Origin: Bacteroidota bacterium
Lineage (GTDB): Bacteria > Bacteroidota > Bacteroidia > Cytophagales > Cyclobacteriaceae
DNA length: 64,000 nucleotides
Direction of reading: 5' to 3'
NCBI GenBank assembly: GCA_023428695.1
Contig: JAEYWY010000026.1
Coordinates: 186,001-250,000, forward strand
Shown here: piece after piece, positions 1 to 7,861 of the stretch
How the letters are laid out: the number at the start of each line of letters is the position of its first letter
Position numbering within the stretch: position 1 is the first letter of the stretch
The notes under the pieces: model-generated
Database searches by the model: none
Told to the model about the DNA's origin: nothing
Seen by the model: only the letters and a program-made list of their open reading frames with translations
Translations under genes and position numbers: made by a program

Positions 1-648
1 CCCGGTGGCCAGCGCTTCTTCGGTGCGCTCAACATTGATGTCCTTGAATCCTTTTTCGGGTTCCTTGAACATTTGGGCTCCGCCGGCCCCACAACACAAG
101 CCGGTAGTCCGGCAACGTTTCATTTCAATCAGGTCAGCATCCAATGCTTCGACGATATGCCGCGGCGCTTCATAAACGTTATTCGCCCTTCCCAAAAAAC
201 ATGAATCGTGATAAGTAATTTTCTTACCGGCAAACGCGCCGCCTTCGACCTTGAGTTTTCCCTTGTCAATGAGCTGACTCAGTAGTTCGGAATGGTGGAG
301 CACCTCATACTTTCCACCGAGGTCGGGGTATTCATTCTTAATGGTATTGAAGCAATGGGGGCATGCCGTCACGATACGGGTTATTCCGTACCCGTTAAGG
401 ATCTGAATATTATTCATCGCCTGCATCTGAAAGAGAAACTCGTTACCGGCACGTCGCGCGGGGTCGCCGGTGCAAGCCTCTTCCGTACCGAGGACAGCGA
501 ACTTGATTTCCAGTGCTGTTAATATTTTGGCGAAGGCGATCGTCACGCGTTTGTAACGGTCATCGTACGAACCTGCGCAGCCAACCCAAAAAAGAATCTC
601 GGGGACTTCCTTGCTGGCGGCCATTTCCGCCATCGTTTTTATTTTCAT
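1..648 (-). CDS. CCG-domain Fe-S oxidoreductase, heterodisulfide reductase B-like (3' end cut by window)
   Basis: Reading the minus strand from the ATG at 648 gives an open frame of 216 codons that runs off the window edge. Two cysteine-rich CCG-type signatures are visible: an early one around FWVGCAG and ACPHCFN, and a second one ending in GLCCGAGGAQMF near the edge. This is the arrangement of HdrB / GlpC / GlcF-type proteins, which bind a [4Fe-4S] cluster and pass electrons to or from a quinone or a disulfide-like acceptor. The gene starts 17 bp after the stop of the membrane Fe-S gene at 666-1970, so the two are almost certainly one operon and one complex. The true substrate cannot be told from sequence. 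The family call is firm; the role is inferred. Confidence 0.85.
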   Translation of the reverse strand, partial: MKIKTMAEMAASKEVPEILFWVGCAGSYDDRYKRVTIAFAKILTALEIKFAVLGTEEACTGDPARRAGNEFLFQMQAMNNIQILNGYGITRIVTACPHCFNTIKNEYPDLGGKYEVLHHSELLSQLIDKGKLKVEGGAFAGKKITYHDSCFLGRANNVYEAPRHIVEALDADLIEMKRCRTTGLCCGAGGAQMFKEPEKGFKDINVERTEEALATG

Positions 649-665
649 ACGTGTCGTATTCAGAT

Positions 666-1970
666 TTACATGTTGTTTGCCCAGTTGAAGCGGTCGCTCG
701 GCGCAAATTTCCACGGAGCGAAATTGGTCTCAACGTTCTGGAACATCGCATTCCACGCAGCGGGCGATCCCGACTCCTCCATGGCAACGTAGCGACGAAG
801 TTCCATTATTGTTTCAAGTGGACTGATCAACACAGGGCATGCCTCGACGCATGCATTACAACTTGTGCAAGCATTGATCTCTTCACGGGTGATGTAATGA
901 TCAAGCAAACTCTTTCCATCGGCGAGACCGGGACCGCCTTTGGCAATGCTTGCGCCAACTTCTTCCAGCCTGTCACGTGTATCCATGATAATCTTCCGGG
1001 GCGACAACTTCTTGCCGGTGATATGTGCCGGGCACTCAGACGTACAGCGCCCGCATTCAGTGCATGAGTATGCGGCGAGAAGAAGATTCCAGTTAAGATC
1101 GTTAACGTCCTTTGCCCCAAAGCGACCCGGTTCAGTTGGGGGAGCACCATTCGTATCGGCGAGTCCAAGCATGGTGCGCACTTCATTTGTGACAACCGGC
1201 ATGTTTGTCATATGGCCCTTTTGTTCAAGGCGTGCAAAGTAGGTATTGGGAAATGCAAGGAATATGTGAAGGTGCTTTGAATAGGTGATGTACACGGCAA
1301 ATCCAAGAATTCCTATGATATGAAACCACCACGCAAATCGTTCGATGGTGGCAAGAGTCGGAACCGACAGAGAGTCAAACAACGGTACAAGCAGCGAACT
1401 GAAGAATAGTTTGCCAGTATCCGTATAGTGAGGCTGGGTGGTTTGCAGAATCTGGTCTGATGCGTTCATGGTCAGGATTGCCAACATAAGCAGGATCTCC
1501 GTGACAAGGATGACGTTGGCATCAAGCCGTGGCCATTGCTTCATCTCGGGTGTCCAGAACCGATGAAGCCGGAGTATGTTGCGGCGAATCAGAAAGACGA
1601 CACAGGCGAGAAGGACAGCGACAGCGAGAAACTCGAAGATGTTCATCAGGACGGTGTAAAAGCTGCCGAGGAATGGAGCAAAAATCCGGTGCGATCCAGC
1701 AAGACCATCCACCATAAATTCGAGTACTTCAATGTTGACGATAAGAAATCCGACGTAAACGAAGAGGTGGAGGATTGCAGGGACCGGTCGCTTGAACATT
1801 TTCTTTTGACCGAACGCAACAAGCAACACGTTTCTCCGTCGTTCAGCCTTCCTGTCATTCAGCACGTTATTCTTTCCAAGTCGCAACGTGCCCAGAATAC
1901 GGCGTGCTCTGATCGTCACAAGAACGACAGCTGTTACCAGAACCACGAGGAATACGATTTGCTCAATCAT
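666..1970 (-). CDS. membrane-anchored 4Fe-4S ferredoxin / heterodisulfide reductase C/E-like protein
   Basis: The 434-residue protein has about five or six hydrophobic segments in its first 260 residues, starting at MIEQIVFLVVLVTAVVLV, and a cytoplasmic C-terminal half with two classical ferredoxin motifs, CTECGRCTSECP and CTSCNACVEACP. That layout (membrane cytochrome-b-like half plus 2x[4Fe-4S]) is typical of fused HdrE/HdrC or Fe-S oxidoreductase subunits that exchange electrons with membrane quinones. The downstream gene supplies the CCG-domain partner. Bacteroidota commonly carry this pair beside fatty-acid or ETF genes, but no such gene is visible here, so the electron donor is unknown. 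Confidence 0.85.
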   Translation of the reverse strand: MIEQIVFLVVLVTAVVLVTIRARRILGTLRLGKNNVLNDRKAERRRNVLLVAFGQKKMFKRPVPAILHLFVYVGFLIVNIEVLEFMVDGLAGSHRIFAPFLGSFYTVLMNIFEFLAVAVLLACVVFLIRRNILRLHRFWTPEMKQWPRLDANVILVTEILLMLAILTMNASDQILQTTQPHYTDTGKLFFSSLLVPLFDSLSVPTLATIERFAWWFHIIGILGFAVYITYSKHLHIFLAFPNTYFARLEQKGHMTNMPVVTNEVRTMLGLADTNGAPPTEPGRFGAKDVNDLNWNLLLAAYSCTECGRCTSECPAHITGKKLSPRKIIMDTRDRLEEVGASIAKGGPGLADGKSLLDHYITREEINACTSCNACVEACPVLISPLETIMELRRYVAMEESGSPAAWNAMFQNVETNFAPWKFAPSDRFNWANNM

Positions 1971-2103
1971 GGCCTAAAGTTTATCTCTTTCCCGAAAAAA
2001 CCAATAATTCCTCAAAGTTTGTTCAAACGAAGTGCATTCGTTTGAAATTAAGCGAAAGGCATAAATTGACCGCCACATGTGGCCGAAGAAAGTCTATTCA
2101 GGC

Positions 2104-2134
2104 TTTGCATGGAATGTAAATTTCCATACTTTTG
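2104..2134 (+). promoter_or_regulatory. Bacteroidota-type promoter of tRNA-Phe
   Basis: TTTG at 2104-2107 and TACTTTTG at 2127-2134 match the Bacteroidota -33 (TTTG) and -7 (TAnnTTTG) elements with a spacer of exactly 19 bp. The expected start lies about 25 bp before the tRNA. This is the cleanest promoter in the window. Confidence 0.75.
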
Positions 2135-2164
2135 TGCCCCTGTCAAGCAGGGAAACCAATTCAG

Positions 2165-2237
2165 GGTGATGTAGCTCAGTTGGTAGAGCAAAGGACTGAA
2201 AATCCTTGTGTCGGGGGTTCAATTCCCTCCATCACCA
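2165..2237 (+). tRNA. tRNA-Phe (GAA)
   Basis: A full cloverleaf of 73 nt can be folded by eye. The 7-bp acceptor stem pairs GGTGATG with CATCACC, the D arm is GCTC/GAGC, and the anticodon stem AAGGA/TCCTT holds the loop CTGAAAA with anticodon GAA at 2198-2200. The T arm is GGGGG/CCCTC around TTCAATT, with one G-U pair. The discriminator base is A, as expected for Phe. The CCA end is not encoded (the next bases are CAA), so it must be added by the CCA-adding enzyme. The gene stands alone with its own promoter and a terminator just after it. Confidence 0.97.
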
Positions 2238-2239
2238 CA

Positions 2240-2263
2240 AGCCTCGTCTTCGGGGCTTTTTTT
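2240..2263 (+). terminator. Rho-independent terminator after tRNA-Phe
   Basis: The arms AGCCTCG and CGGGGCT pair over 7 bp (one U-G) around a TCTT loop and are followed by six T. It lies three bases after the tRNA. Confidence 0.8.
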
Positions 2264-2307
2264 GTATCTGCCGATGAAGGGTTGAAGCATCGGGTTTTGG
2301 TAATACT

Positions 2308-3711
2308 TTGTTAATTTGGACTAATTACCTTCCCTTGAATCTGTTCAACGAATCGTTTGCGCCCCCCGTCTATGTGTTCATTGCCCAATGGATTCTCGGG
2401 TTCATTCTGTTCTTCGTATTCCGACATTTCAGCAAGCTGTATCGCCGGCGCTTTCTTTTCACATGGGGTCTGAGCTGGCTGTACTTTTCTCTTTTTATGC
2501 TTTCGCAGGTCTTCATGTCGTTCCTTGGCAATGTGAATGCCTTCGGCCGAATTCCAATCAACGTTCTGTCGCAGCTGACGTGTTTCCTTCAGGTAATTAT
2601 GATTCTTCGTGGGATTCACGAAATGGTGTCAGAAAAAGCACTCAACAGACGAAGGTTCCGGCAGTTGCTGATCCTGTTCCTGATCATCGCGGTAGCGACG
2701 GTCGTGTTTTACAACGAACGTCCATCCGATGCGTTGCAGCGAAACCTGCTTCGCCTTGGCAGCCGCACACTAACGACCGGACTAGGCTTCCTGATCACCG
2801 GATTTGTAGTCTGGTTTCACCCGAAGTTTTCAAAGGGGTTCGGTCAGAAATTGCTTGCAGTATCGTGCTTCATCTACAGCTTTTACCAGCTTTTCTTTTT
2901 CATGGTATTGATCCTTGACGCCGTCGATATCCAGGTTGCATGGCCTGAGTTCTATGGCATTGCGGATATCCTGCTCGTTGCCCTCATCGGAATGAGTATG
3001 GTGATGTGGCTCCTAGAGGACGAAAGACAACGCCTCGAAAAGGCGCACTACGAACTCGATCGTTTTCTTTATAGCACCTCTCACGATCTTCGCGCGCCGA
3101 TAGCGTCCATTATGGGGCTTACTTATCTCGGAAAACTTGAATTCGTCGAAGAAAAAGCGCGCATGTTTATGGGTTTGATCGAAGAGCGTATTCAGAAACT
3201 CGATAATGTCATTTCCGACATCCTGAGCTTGTCGCGAACAAAGAAGTTCGAATTGAAACCCGAACCGCTTAACCTCAAGGACCTGCTTGATGAGGTGGTC
3301 ATGGATATCAAATTCAACCCCAACGCATCGGCTATCTCACTAAAATACGAGCCTGACCCGGATCATATTTTTGTGTGCGACTACAGTCAAATGAAAATCG
3401 TGCTTCGAAACCTGTTGGGTAACGCGGTGAAATATCACAACACAGACCAACCCGACCCCTGGATCAAGGTCACGTTCCAGCGTTTCGAAGACTTTGTTGA
3501 AATATCCGTGATCGACAACGGTCCGGGTATACCTGAGGAAAGTCTGCCAAAGATTTTCGAAATGTATTTCCGCGCGTCGGAAACTGTGGAGGGAACCGGA
3601 CTCGGACTGTATATTGTCAAGGAGGCGCTTCAGCGCGTGAAGGGTTCGATCACTGTGGTGTCAGCTGTGGGACAGGGCAGTACGTTTACAGTACAACTTG
3701 AAGACGCCTGA
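2308..3711 (+). CDS. membrane sensor histidine kinase
   Basis: The 467-residue protein has about seven hydrophobic segments in its first 240 residues, resembling 7TM-type sensor regions. A HisKA dimerisation/phosphoacceptor domain follows, with H259 in STSHDLRAPIAS, then an HATPase_c domain with N box NLLGNAVKYHN, G1 box DNGPGIP and G2 box GTGLGLYIVKEAL. It should autophosphorylate on H259 in response to an unknown signal sensed in the membrane. No response regulator lies next to it, so it is an orphan kinase here. The start is uncertain: no ATG lies near, and the TTG at 2308 is the earliest candidate, with another in-frame TTG at 2335. Confidence 0.9.
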   Translation: MLIWTNYLPLNLFNESFAPPVYVFIAQWILGFILFFVFRHFSKLYRRRFLFTWGLSWLYFSLFMLSQVFMSFLGNVNAFGRIPINVLSQLTCFLQVIMILRGIHEMVSEKALNRRRFRQLLILFLIIAVATVVFYNERPSDALQRNLLRLGSRTLTTGLGFLITGFVVWFHPKFSKGFGQKLLAVSCFIYSFYQLFFFMVLILDAVDIQVAWPEFYGIADILLVALIGMSMVMWLLEDERQRLEKAHYELDRFLYSTSHDLRAPIASIMGLTYLGKLEFVEEKARMFMGLIEERIQKLDNVISDILSLSRTKKFELKPEPLNLKDLLDEVVMDIKFNPNASAISLKYEPDPDHIFVCDYSQMKIVLRNLLGNAVKYHNTDQPDPWIKVTFQRFEDFVEISVIDNGPGIPEESLPKIFEMYFRASETVEGTGLGLYIVKEALQRVKGSITVVSAVGQGSTFTVQLEDA

Positions 3712-3717
3712 TCCGGA

Positions 3718-5115
3718 TTATTTGTAGTGCTTAAGCCGTACGATTTCTTCTTTACGGAGGTGTCTCCACTCACCGCGTGGAAGGTCTTTTTTGTCAAGGC
3801 CTGCGTAGACGGTACGGTCAAGTTTCATGACCTCGTATCCGAGCGTTTCAAAAATGCGCCGGACCACGCGGTTCCAGCCAATGTGTATCTCCAGTCCAAC
3901 GGTACGGCCATCCGGCGAAGCAATTGCGACGTCATCCACCATTGCGCGGCCTTCTTCCAGCCTTACGCCTTCGCGAATCTTTTCGAGGTCGGCCTGCGAC
4001 AATGCACGATCCAGCTCCACTTTGTAGATTTTTTTCACGTTGTACGACGGATGCATCAGCTTGTCAGCGAGCTCGCCATCGTTCGTCAACAAAAGTAAAC
4101 CTGTTGTATTCCTGTCGAGACGTCCAACCGGGTAAATGCGTTCTTTGATTTTGGTGCCAATCAGGTTCATGACGGTTTTGCGCTCTTCGGGATCACGCGT
4201 TGTTGTCAGATATCCTTTTGGCTTGTTGAGAAGAAGGTAGATGGGTTTTTCGGCGTGAAGGACTTTGTTCTCATAACGAACCTCATCTCCGGGATTCACC
4301 TTGTAACCAAGTTCCGTAATGGTGACGCCATTTACGGAGATCAAACCCATCGTAATCAGTTCGTCGGCTTCGCGTCGTGAACAAACGCCGCTGTTCGCGA
4401 TGTAACGGTTCAAACGGATTTTCTCTGTCTGCGCAGGTGCTTCCTGAATTGCTGGAGATCCCTGGTTGTCTCGGCTTCTGCTTGTACGTTTTCCCGGGAA
4501 GGAACCCGATTTTTTTGGACCCCGGCGTTCGTCCCTGTCATCAAATGCACGACCTCCAAACCTTGAGGTGCGTGGTTTCGACGAATATTGTTTTCCCCTG
4601 TCGTTGCCCTGTTCCGACTTCGTTGTTTTGCTTCTGCTTCCGAACCCTGTTGTAGATTTTCTCTGCCGACTTTGGCCAAAGCTGCGGTCGTCACCCTCAC
4701 CGGAAAACCGCGTCCGACTGCCGGATTGTCTGTTGTCATCGGAGCGGTTTTTATTCACTCGCCCCCCGAAGTGTCTGTTGTCATCGGAGCGGTTTTTATT
4801 CACTCGCCCCCCGAATTGTTTATTGTCATCGGAGCGATTCTTGTTCGCCCGCGCTCCGAATTGTTTGTTGTCGTCGGAGCGATTCTTGTTCGCCCGCCCT
4901 CCGAATTGTTTGTTGTCATCGGAGCGGTTTTTATTCACTCGCCCTCCAAATTGCCTGTTGTCGTCGGGGCGGTTTTTCTTCACCCGCCCTCCGAATTGTT
5001 TGCTGTCGTCGGTGCGAGTTTTCGCTTTCCGTCCACCGGATCGGGTTTCTTTGAAAGGCCTGGCGGATTTGTTAGTTGAGGTTCGTCTTGAACCTGAGGA
5101 CCTAGGCTTTGGCAT
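3718..5115 (-). CDS. rluB: RluB/RsuA-type rRNA pseudouridine synthase with long repeat-rich N-terminal tail
   Basis: The C-terminal 240 residues form a complete enzyme. An S4 RNA-binding domain begins at IRLNRYIANSGVCSRREADELI-like residues near 230, and a pseudouridine synthase domain follows with catalytic D334 in GRLDRNTTGLLLLTNDG. The family modifies a uridine of 23S rRNA (RluB, U2605 in E. coli). The first 225 residues are a low-complexity tail rich in Arg, Gly, Asn and Asp, with a 15-residue unit NKNRSDDNKQFGGRV repeated about six times. The tail is probably disordered and RNA-binding (inference). The gene overlaps scpB by 14 bp, a pairing known in many bacteria. Its stop is 6 bp from the converging kinase gene. 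Confidence 0.92.
   Translation of the reverse strand: MPKPRSSGSRRTSTNKSARPFKETRSGGRKAKTRTDDSKQFGGRVKKNRPDDNRQFGGRVNKNRSDDNKQFGGRANKNRSDDNKQFGARANKNRSDDNKQFGGRVNKNRSDDNRHFGGRVNKNRSDDNRQSGSRTRFSGEGDDRSFGQSRQRKSTTGFGSRSKTTKSEQGNDRGKQYSSKPRTSRFGGRAFDDRDERRGPKKSGSFPGKRTSRSRDNQGSPAIQEAPAQTEKIRLNRYIANSGVCSRREADELITMGLISVNGVTITELGYKVNPGDEVRYENKVLHAEKPIYLLLNKPKGYLTTTRDPEERKTVMNLIGTKIKERIYPVGRLDRNTTGLLLLTNDGELADKLMHPSYNVKKIYKVELDRALSQADLEKIREGVRLEEGRAMVDDVAIASPDGRTVGLEIHIGWNRVVRRIFETLGYEVMKLDRTVYAGLDKKDLPRGEWRHLRKEEIVRLKHYK
4731..5020 (-). repeat. 45-bp in-frame tandem repeat inside rluB
   Basis: About six consecutive 45-bp units are seen on the + strand, each containing a version of TTGTCATCGGAGCGGTTTTT or TTGTCGTCGGAGCGATTCTT. 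They encode 15-residue units of the form NRSDDNKQFGGRVNK. The copies differ by a few synonymous and conservative changes (K/R, V/A, Q/H), which points to repeated slippage or unequal recombination with purifying selection on composition. Confidence 0.85.
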
Positions 5116-5863
5116 CGGGTTCGGTTAAATCGCTTCCATGTTCAAAGGATGCATCGGAACCGTTGTGCGTGGATCCATTTTCAGGTTGTTGTGGTCCTGA
5201 AAGGGGTTCTTCGGCAGAATCCGCGATTTCACTCTCTGACGAGTTCTGAATTTCATTTTCTTCCGTTGTCTCAACGGGCTGTTGATTGACGTCGCTATCA
5301 AGCGTCGTGTCGGCGTTCTCGCCAATGGTATTTGTATCACTTACTTCCTTCGGAACCGGCAGTTCAGCGAGATCATTAATGCCGAAGTATTCCATGAACT
5401 TCACTGTTGTTCCGTACAGCATTGGTCGCCCAATGGTGTCGGCCTTTCCGGTGATTTCAATCAGTCCTTTATCGAGGAGTTTCTGAACCGCGTAGTCACA
5501 GTTGACACCACGGATATTTTCAAGTTCAGTTTTCGACACCGGCTGTTTGTAGGCGATGATCGAAAGAGTTTCCATTGCAGAAGTCGAAAGACGCTTCTTC
5601 GATTGTTGCTTCAGCAGAATTCCGATGCTGGCCTGATATGCAGGTTTTGTAAGAAACTGATAACCACCGGCAGTTCGGAACAGTTGAAATGCATATTCAT
5701 CCGAAGTATATTTTTCCTCCAATCGCTGAATGGCACCCTGAATGTCCTCCTCCGGCACATCAGCGTTAAACATCTCCGAAAGGCAAGACTTGATATCTGC
5801 TATCTTGATTGGACTCGGAGAGCAGAAAATCAGAGCTTCGATATGGTTCTGAAGGAAATCCAA
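5102..5863 (-). CDS. scpB: SMC-Scp complex subunit ScpB
   Basis: The first 180 residues match ScpB: MDFLQNHIEALIFCSPSPI, then winged-helix segments including STSAMETLSIIAYKQPVSKTELENIRGVNCD and GRPMLYGTTVKFMEYFGINDLAELP. ScpB binds the ScpA kleisin and the SMC ATPase to organise and segregate the chromosome. The last 70 residues are an acidic, Glu/Ser/Asn-rich tail that many Bacteroidota ScpB proteins share and that is probably disordered. No scpA is in the window. It overlaps rluB downstream by 14 bp and follows the DksA-like gene by 25 bp, so the three are likely cotranscribed. Confidence 0.93.
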   Translation of the reverse strand: MDFLQNHIEALIFCSPSPIKIADIKSCLSEMFNADVPEEDIQGAIQRLEEKYTSDEYAFQLFRTAGGYQFLTKPAYQASIGILLKQQSKKRLSTSAMETLSIIAYKQPVSKTELENIRGVNCDYAVQKLLDKGLIEITGKADTIGRPMLYGTTVKFMEYFGINDLAELPVPKEVSDTNTIGENADTTLDSDVNQQPVETTEENEIQNSSESEIADSAEEPLSGPQQPENGSTHNGSDASFEHGSDLTEPDAKA

Positions 5864-5888
5864 GGCGATTGTGAATTAAAAGGTTGAC

Positions 5889-6716
5889 TCAATCCTGCTG
5901 CATCATTTTCGCCTCAATAGACTGCGTCGTATGAGGTACGGCAATAAGACGTTCCTTCGGGATGAGCTTTCCTGTGACAGAGCAGATTCCATACGTACCA
6001 TTCTTTATGCGAACCAATGCGTTCTCAAGATTGGTAATATATTTTTGCTGACGTGCAGCCAGCTGGCTCAAATTTTCTTTTTCGGCAGTTTCAGCTCCGT
6101 CTTCGAGAACTTTTGTGTTGCCGCCGGATGTGGCATCCGTTCCTTCGTCGTTGTTCCGGTTCAACGTGTCCTTGAGGATCTTATACTCCTCACGCGCTTT
6201 GTCAAGTTTTCTCAGAATAAGCGCTTCGAATTCCTTTAGTTCCTCTTCTGAGTAACGCGTTCTCTCATCTGTTGATGAAGACGCCTTGGCGGGTTTGTGT
6301 GCAATAGGTCTTTGATTCGGCACTGGAAAAATGTTTAGTTGTGGAGGTACCGGGCGCGGGGTGGGCGCAACAGTCACCGTTTCCTCTTTTGCCTTCGCAA
6401 CTTTCTTCGGCGCGGGTGCAGGTTTCGGAGCTGCTTTTGCAACAGGCTTCTCGGCTATCGGTTTGGTCACCGGTTTTTCAGAAACAGTTTTTTTCGCTTT
6501 CGCTTTTGCGGGAGCTGCCTTCTTGCCTGCTGATTTTTTTGACACAACTTTTTTGGTCACCGCTTTCTTCGAAGCAGCTTTGGGCGCCGCCTTTTTTGCG
6601 GGCTTTTTAGCAGGAGCTTTTTTCGCTTTTGGCGTGTTCTTCTTCGCTTTTGCTGCGGGTTTTTTCTTCGCAGCTTTCTTCGCTGCTTTTGCCGGTGACT
6701 TCTTGTTCTTAGCCAT
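5889..6716 (-). CDS. TraR/DksA-family protein with histone-H1-like Lys/Ala/Pro-rich N-terminal tail
   Basis: The 275-residue protein has two parts. Residues 1 to about 115 consist almost wholly of Lys, Ala, Pro and Val in KKAAKK / AKKPA motifs, like bacterial histone-H1-like proteins, and a Pro-rich linker follows. From about residue 150 there is a DksA/TraR domain: a coiled coil (YSEEELKEFEALILRKLDKA and onward) ending in RIKNGTYGICSVTGKLIPKERL and AVPHTT. Only one cysteine of the usual C4 zinc finger is present, as in many Bacteroidota members. The DksA half may act in the RNA polymerase secondary channel; the basic tail should bind DNA or RNA (inference). It heads the dksA-like/scpB/rluB cluster. 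Confidence 0.85.
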   Translation of the reverse strand: MAKNKKSPAKAAKKAAKKKPAAKAKKNTPKAKKAPAKKPAKKAAPKAASKKAVTKKVVSKKSAGKKAAPAKAKAKKTVSEKPVTKPIAEKPVAKAAPKPAPAPKKVAKAKEETVTVAPTPRPVPPQLNIFPVPNQRPIAHKPAKASSSTDERTRYSEEELKEFEALILRKLDKAREEYKILKDTLNRNNDEGTDATSGGNTKVLEDGAETAEKENLSQLAARQQKYITNLENALVRIKNGTYGICSVTGKLIPKERLIAVPHTTQSIEAKMMQQD

Positions 6717-6744
6717 ACGGATAGTCGCTTTAGTAAAAGATGCG

Positions 6745-6774
6745 CAAAATTAGGCGGTCGCCCACGAAATCAAA
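6745..6774 (-). promoter_or_regulatory. probable promoter of the DksA-like/scpB/rluB cluster
   Basis: On the minus strand TAATTTTG (6752-6745) matches the -7 consensus TAnnTTTG. A TTTG ending at 6771 lies 18 bp upstream, one less than the ideal spacing. The start would fall about 20-25 bp before the ATG at 6716. Confidence 0.55.
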
Positions 6775-6849
6775 AACTATTGAAGAATTTATTCAACAAT
6801 CGTGATTTCGAGCCTGTTTAAGGTTATTTTGAAAACTTATTCTTCGCAG

Positions 6850-7860
6850 ATGAATCGCATTCTTGCATTTGCACTATTCCTAAGTCTTCTTGGCTGTTCT
6901 GAGGTACGACAATCCCCGGAGGAAAACGTCAGTCATTCCGACATTCCGGCGCCTATAGCTCTGGTTATTCACGGTGGCGCGGGCACCATTCCACGCGGCT
7001 CGCTTTCGCCTGAAAAAGAACAGGCGTATCACGACATGATGAAGATTGCACTTGACAGTGGTTATGCAAAACTGGAAGCAGGAAAGCCGGCTGTTGAAGC
7101 GGTGCTTGCTGCGATCCAGGTGCTCGAGAACTCGCCGCTTTTCAATGCTGGAAAAGGAGCCGTATTCACAAGTGAGGGAACAAATGAACTCGACGCCTCC
7201 ATCATGGAGGGAAAAACATTGTCGGCCGGCGCTGTCGCTGGGGTGAAGACAATCAAAAATCCGATCCTGGCCGCACATGCTGTTATGACAAAGTCGCCGC
7301 ACGTGATGCTCGCAGGGGAAGGAGCCGAGCGTTTTGCCGAAGAGCAGGGACTTGAAATTGTTCCGAACAGTTACTTTTTTGACTCAGCGCGGTACCGGCA
7401 GTTTCAAAGAAGTATCCAAAAGGAAAATGTCAATGACAGCAAATTCGGTACTGTAGGATGTGTGGCGCTGGATAAATTTGGCGACATCGCTGCAGGAACA
7501 TCTACAGGCGGAATGACGAACAAAAAGTTTGGCCGAATCGGCGATGCCCCGATCATCGGAGCGGGTACATACGCCAACAATGCTACATGCGGAATCTCAT
7601 CAACCGGATGGGGCGAGTTTTTTATTCGTCTCGCAGTTGCGCACGATATCTCTGCGCTTATCGAGTACCAGGGAATGGATCTTAATGGTGCGGCAGAAAA
7701 AGTTATTGTAGACAAACTCGGTTCTCTCGGTGGAACCGGTGGCGTGATCGGACTCACGCGTGACGGACAAATCACGATGACGTTCAACACCGATGGAATG
7801 TATCGCGGCTACAAACGACAGGGGGAGCCGACAAAGACATTCATCTACAAGGACGAGTGA
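6850..7860 (+). CDS. isoaspartyl peptidase / L-asparaginase, Ntn-hydrolase family, lipoprotein
   Basis: The ATG at 6850 was chosen over one at 6802 because it gives a clean lipoprotein signal, MNRILAFALFLSLLGC. The mature part matches plant-type asparaginases: an N-terminal VIHGGAGTIPRG, the LNAGKGAVFTSEG-like segment, and the autocleavage site FGTVGCVALD, where T201 becomes the N-terminal nucleophile after self-processing. GTSTGGMTNKKFGRIGD and GAGTYA supply substrate-binding residues. The enzyme removes isoaspartyl residues from dipeptides and hydrolyses asparagine. With a lipobox it should sit in the periplasm or on the outer membrane. Its stop is one base from the converging lamin-tail gene. 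Confidence 0.92.
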   Translation: MNRILAFALFLSLLGCSEVRQSPEENVSHSDIPAPIALVIHGGAGTIPRGSLSPEKEQAYHDMMKIALDSGYAKLEAGKPAVEAVLAAIQVLENSPLFNAGKGAVFTSEGTNELDASIMEGKTLSAGAVAGVKTIKNPILAAHAVMTKSPHVMLAGEGAERFAEEQGLEIVPNSYFFDSARYRQFQRSIQKENVNDSKFGTVGCVALDKFGDIAAGTSTGGMTNKKFGRIGDAPIIGAGTYANNATCGISSTGWGEFFIRLAVAHDISALIEYQGMDLNGAAEKVIVDKLGSLGGTGGVIGLTRDGQITMTFNTDGMYRGYKRQGEPTKTFIYKDE

Positions 7861-7861
7861 A

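Noticed and set aside
560..1195. Short frames across the two Fe-S genes
   Set aside because: They lie within the two larger minus-strand genes, which carry the Fe-S motifs.
4377..5128. Long open frames on the plus strand opposite rluB
   Set aside because: They arise from the low-complexity repeat read on the other strand; the minus frame has the S4 and synthase domains.
6331..6753. Plus-strand frame rich in Phe and Ala opposite the DksA-like gene
   Set aside because: It is the complement of Lys/Ala codons in the basic tail.
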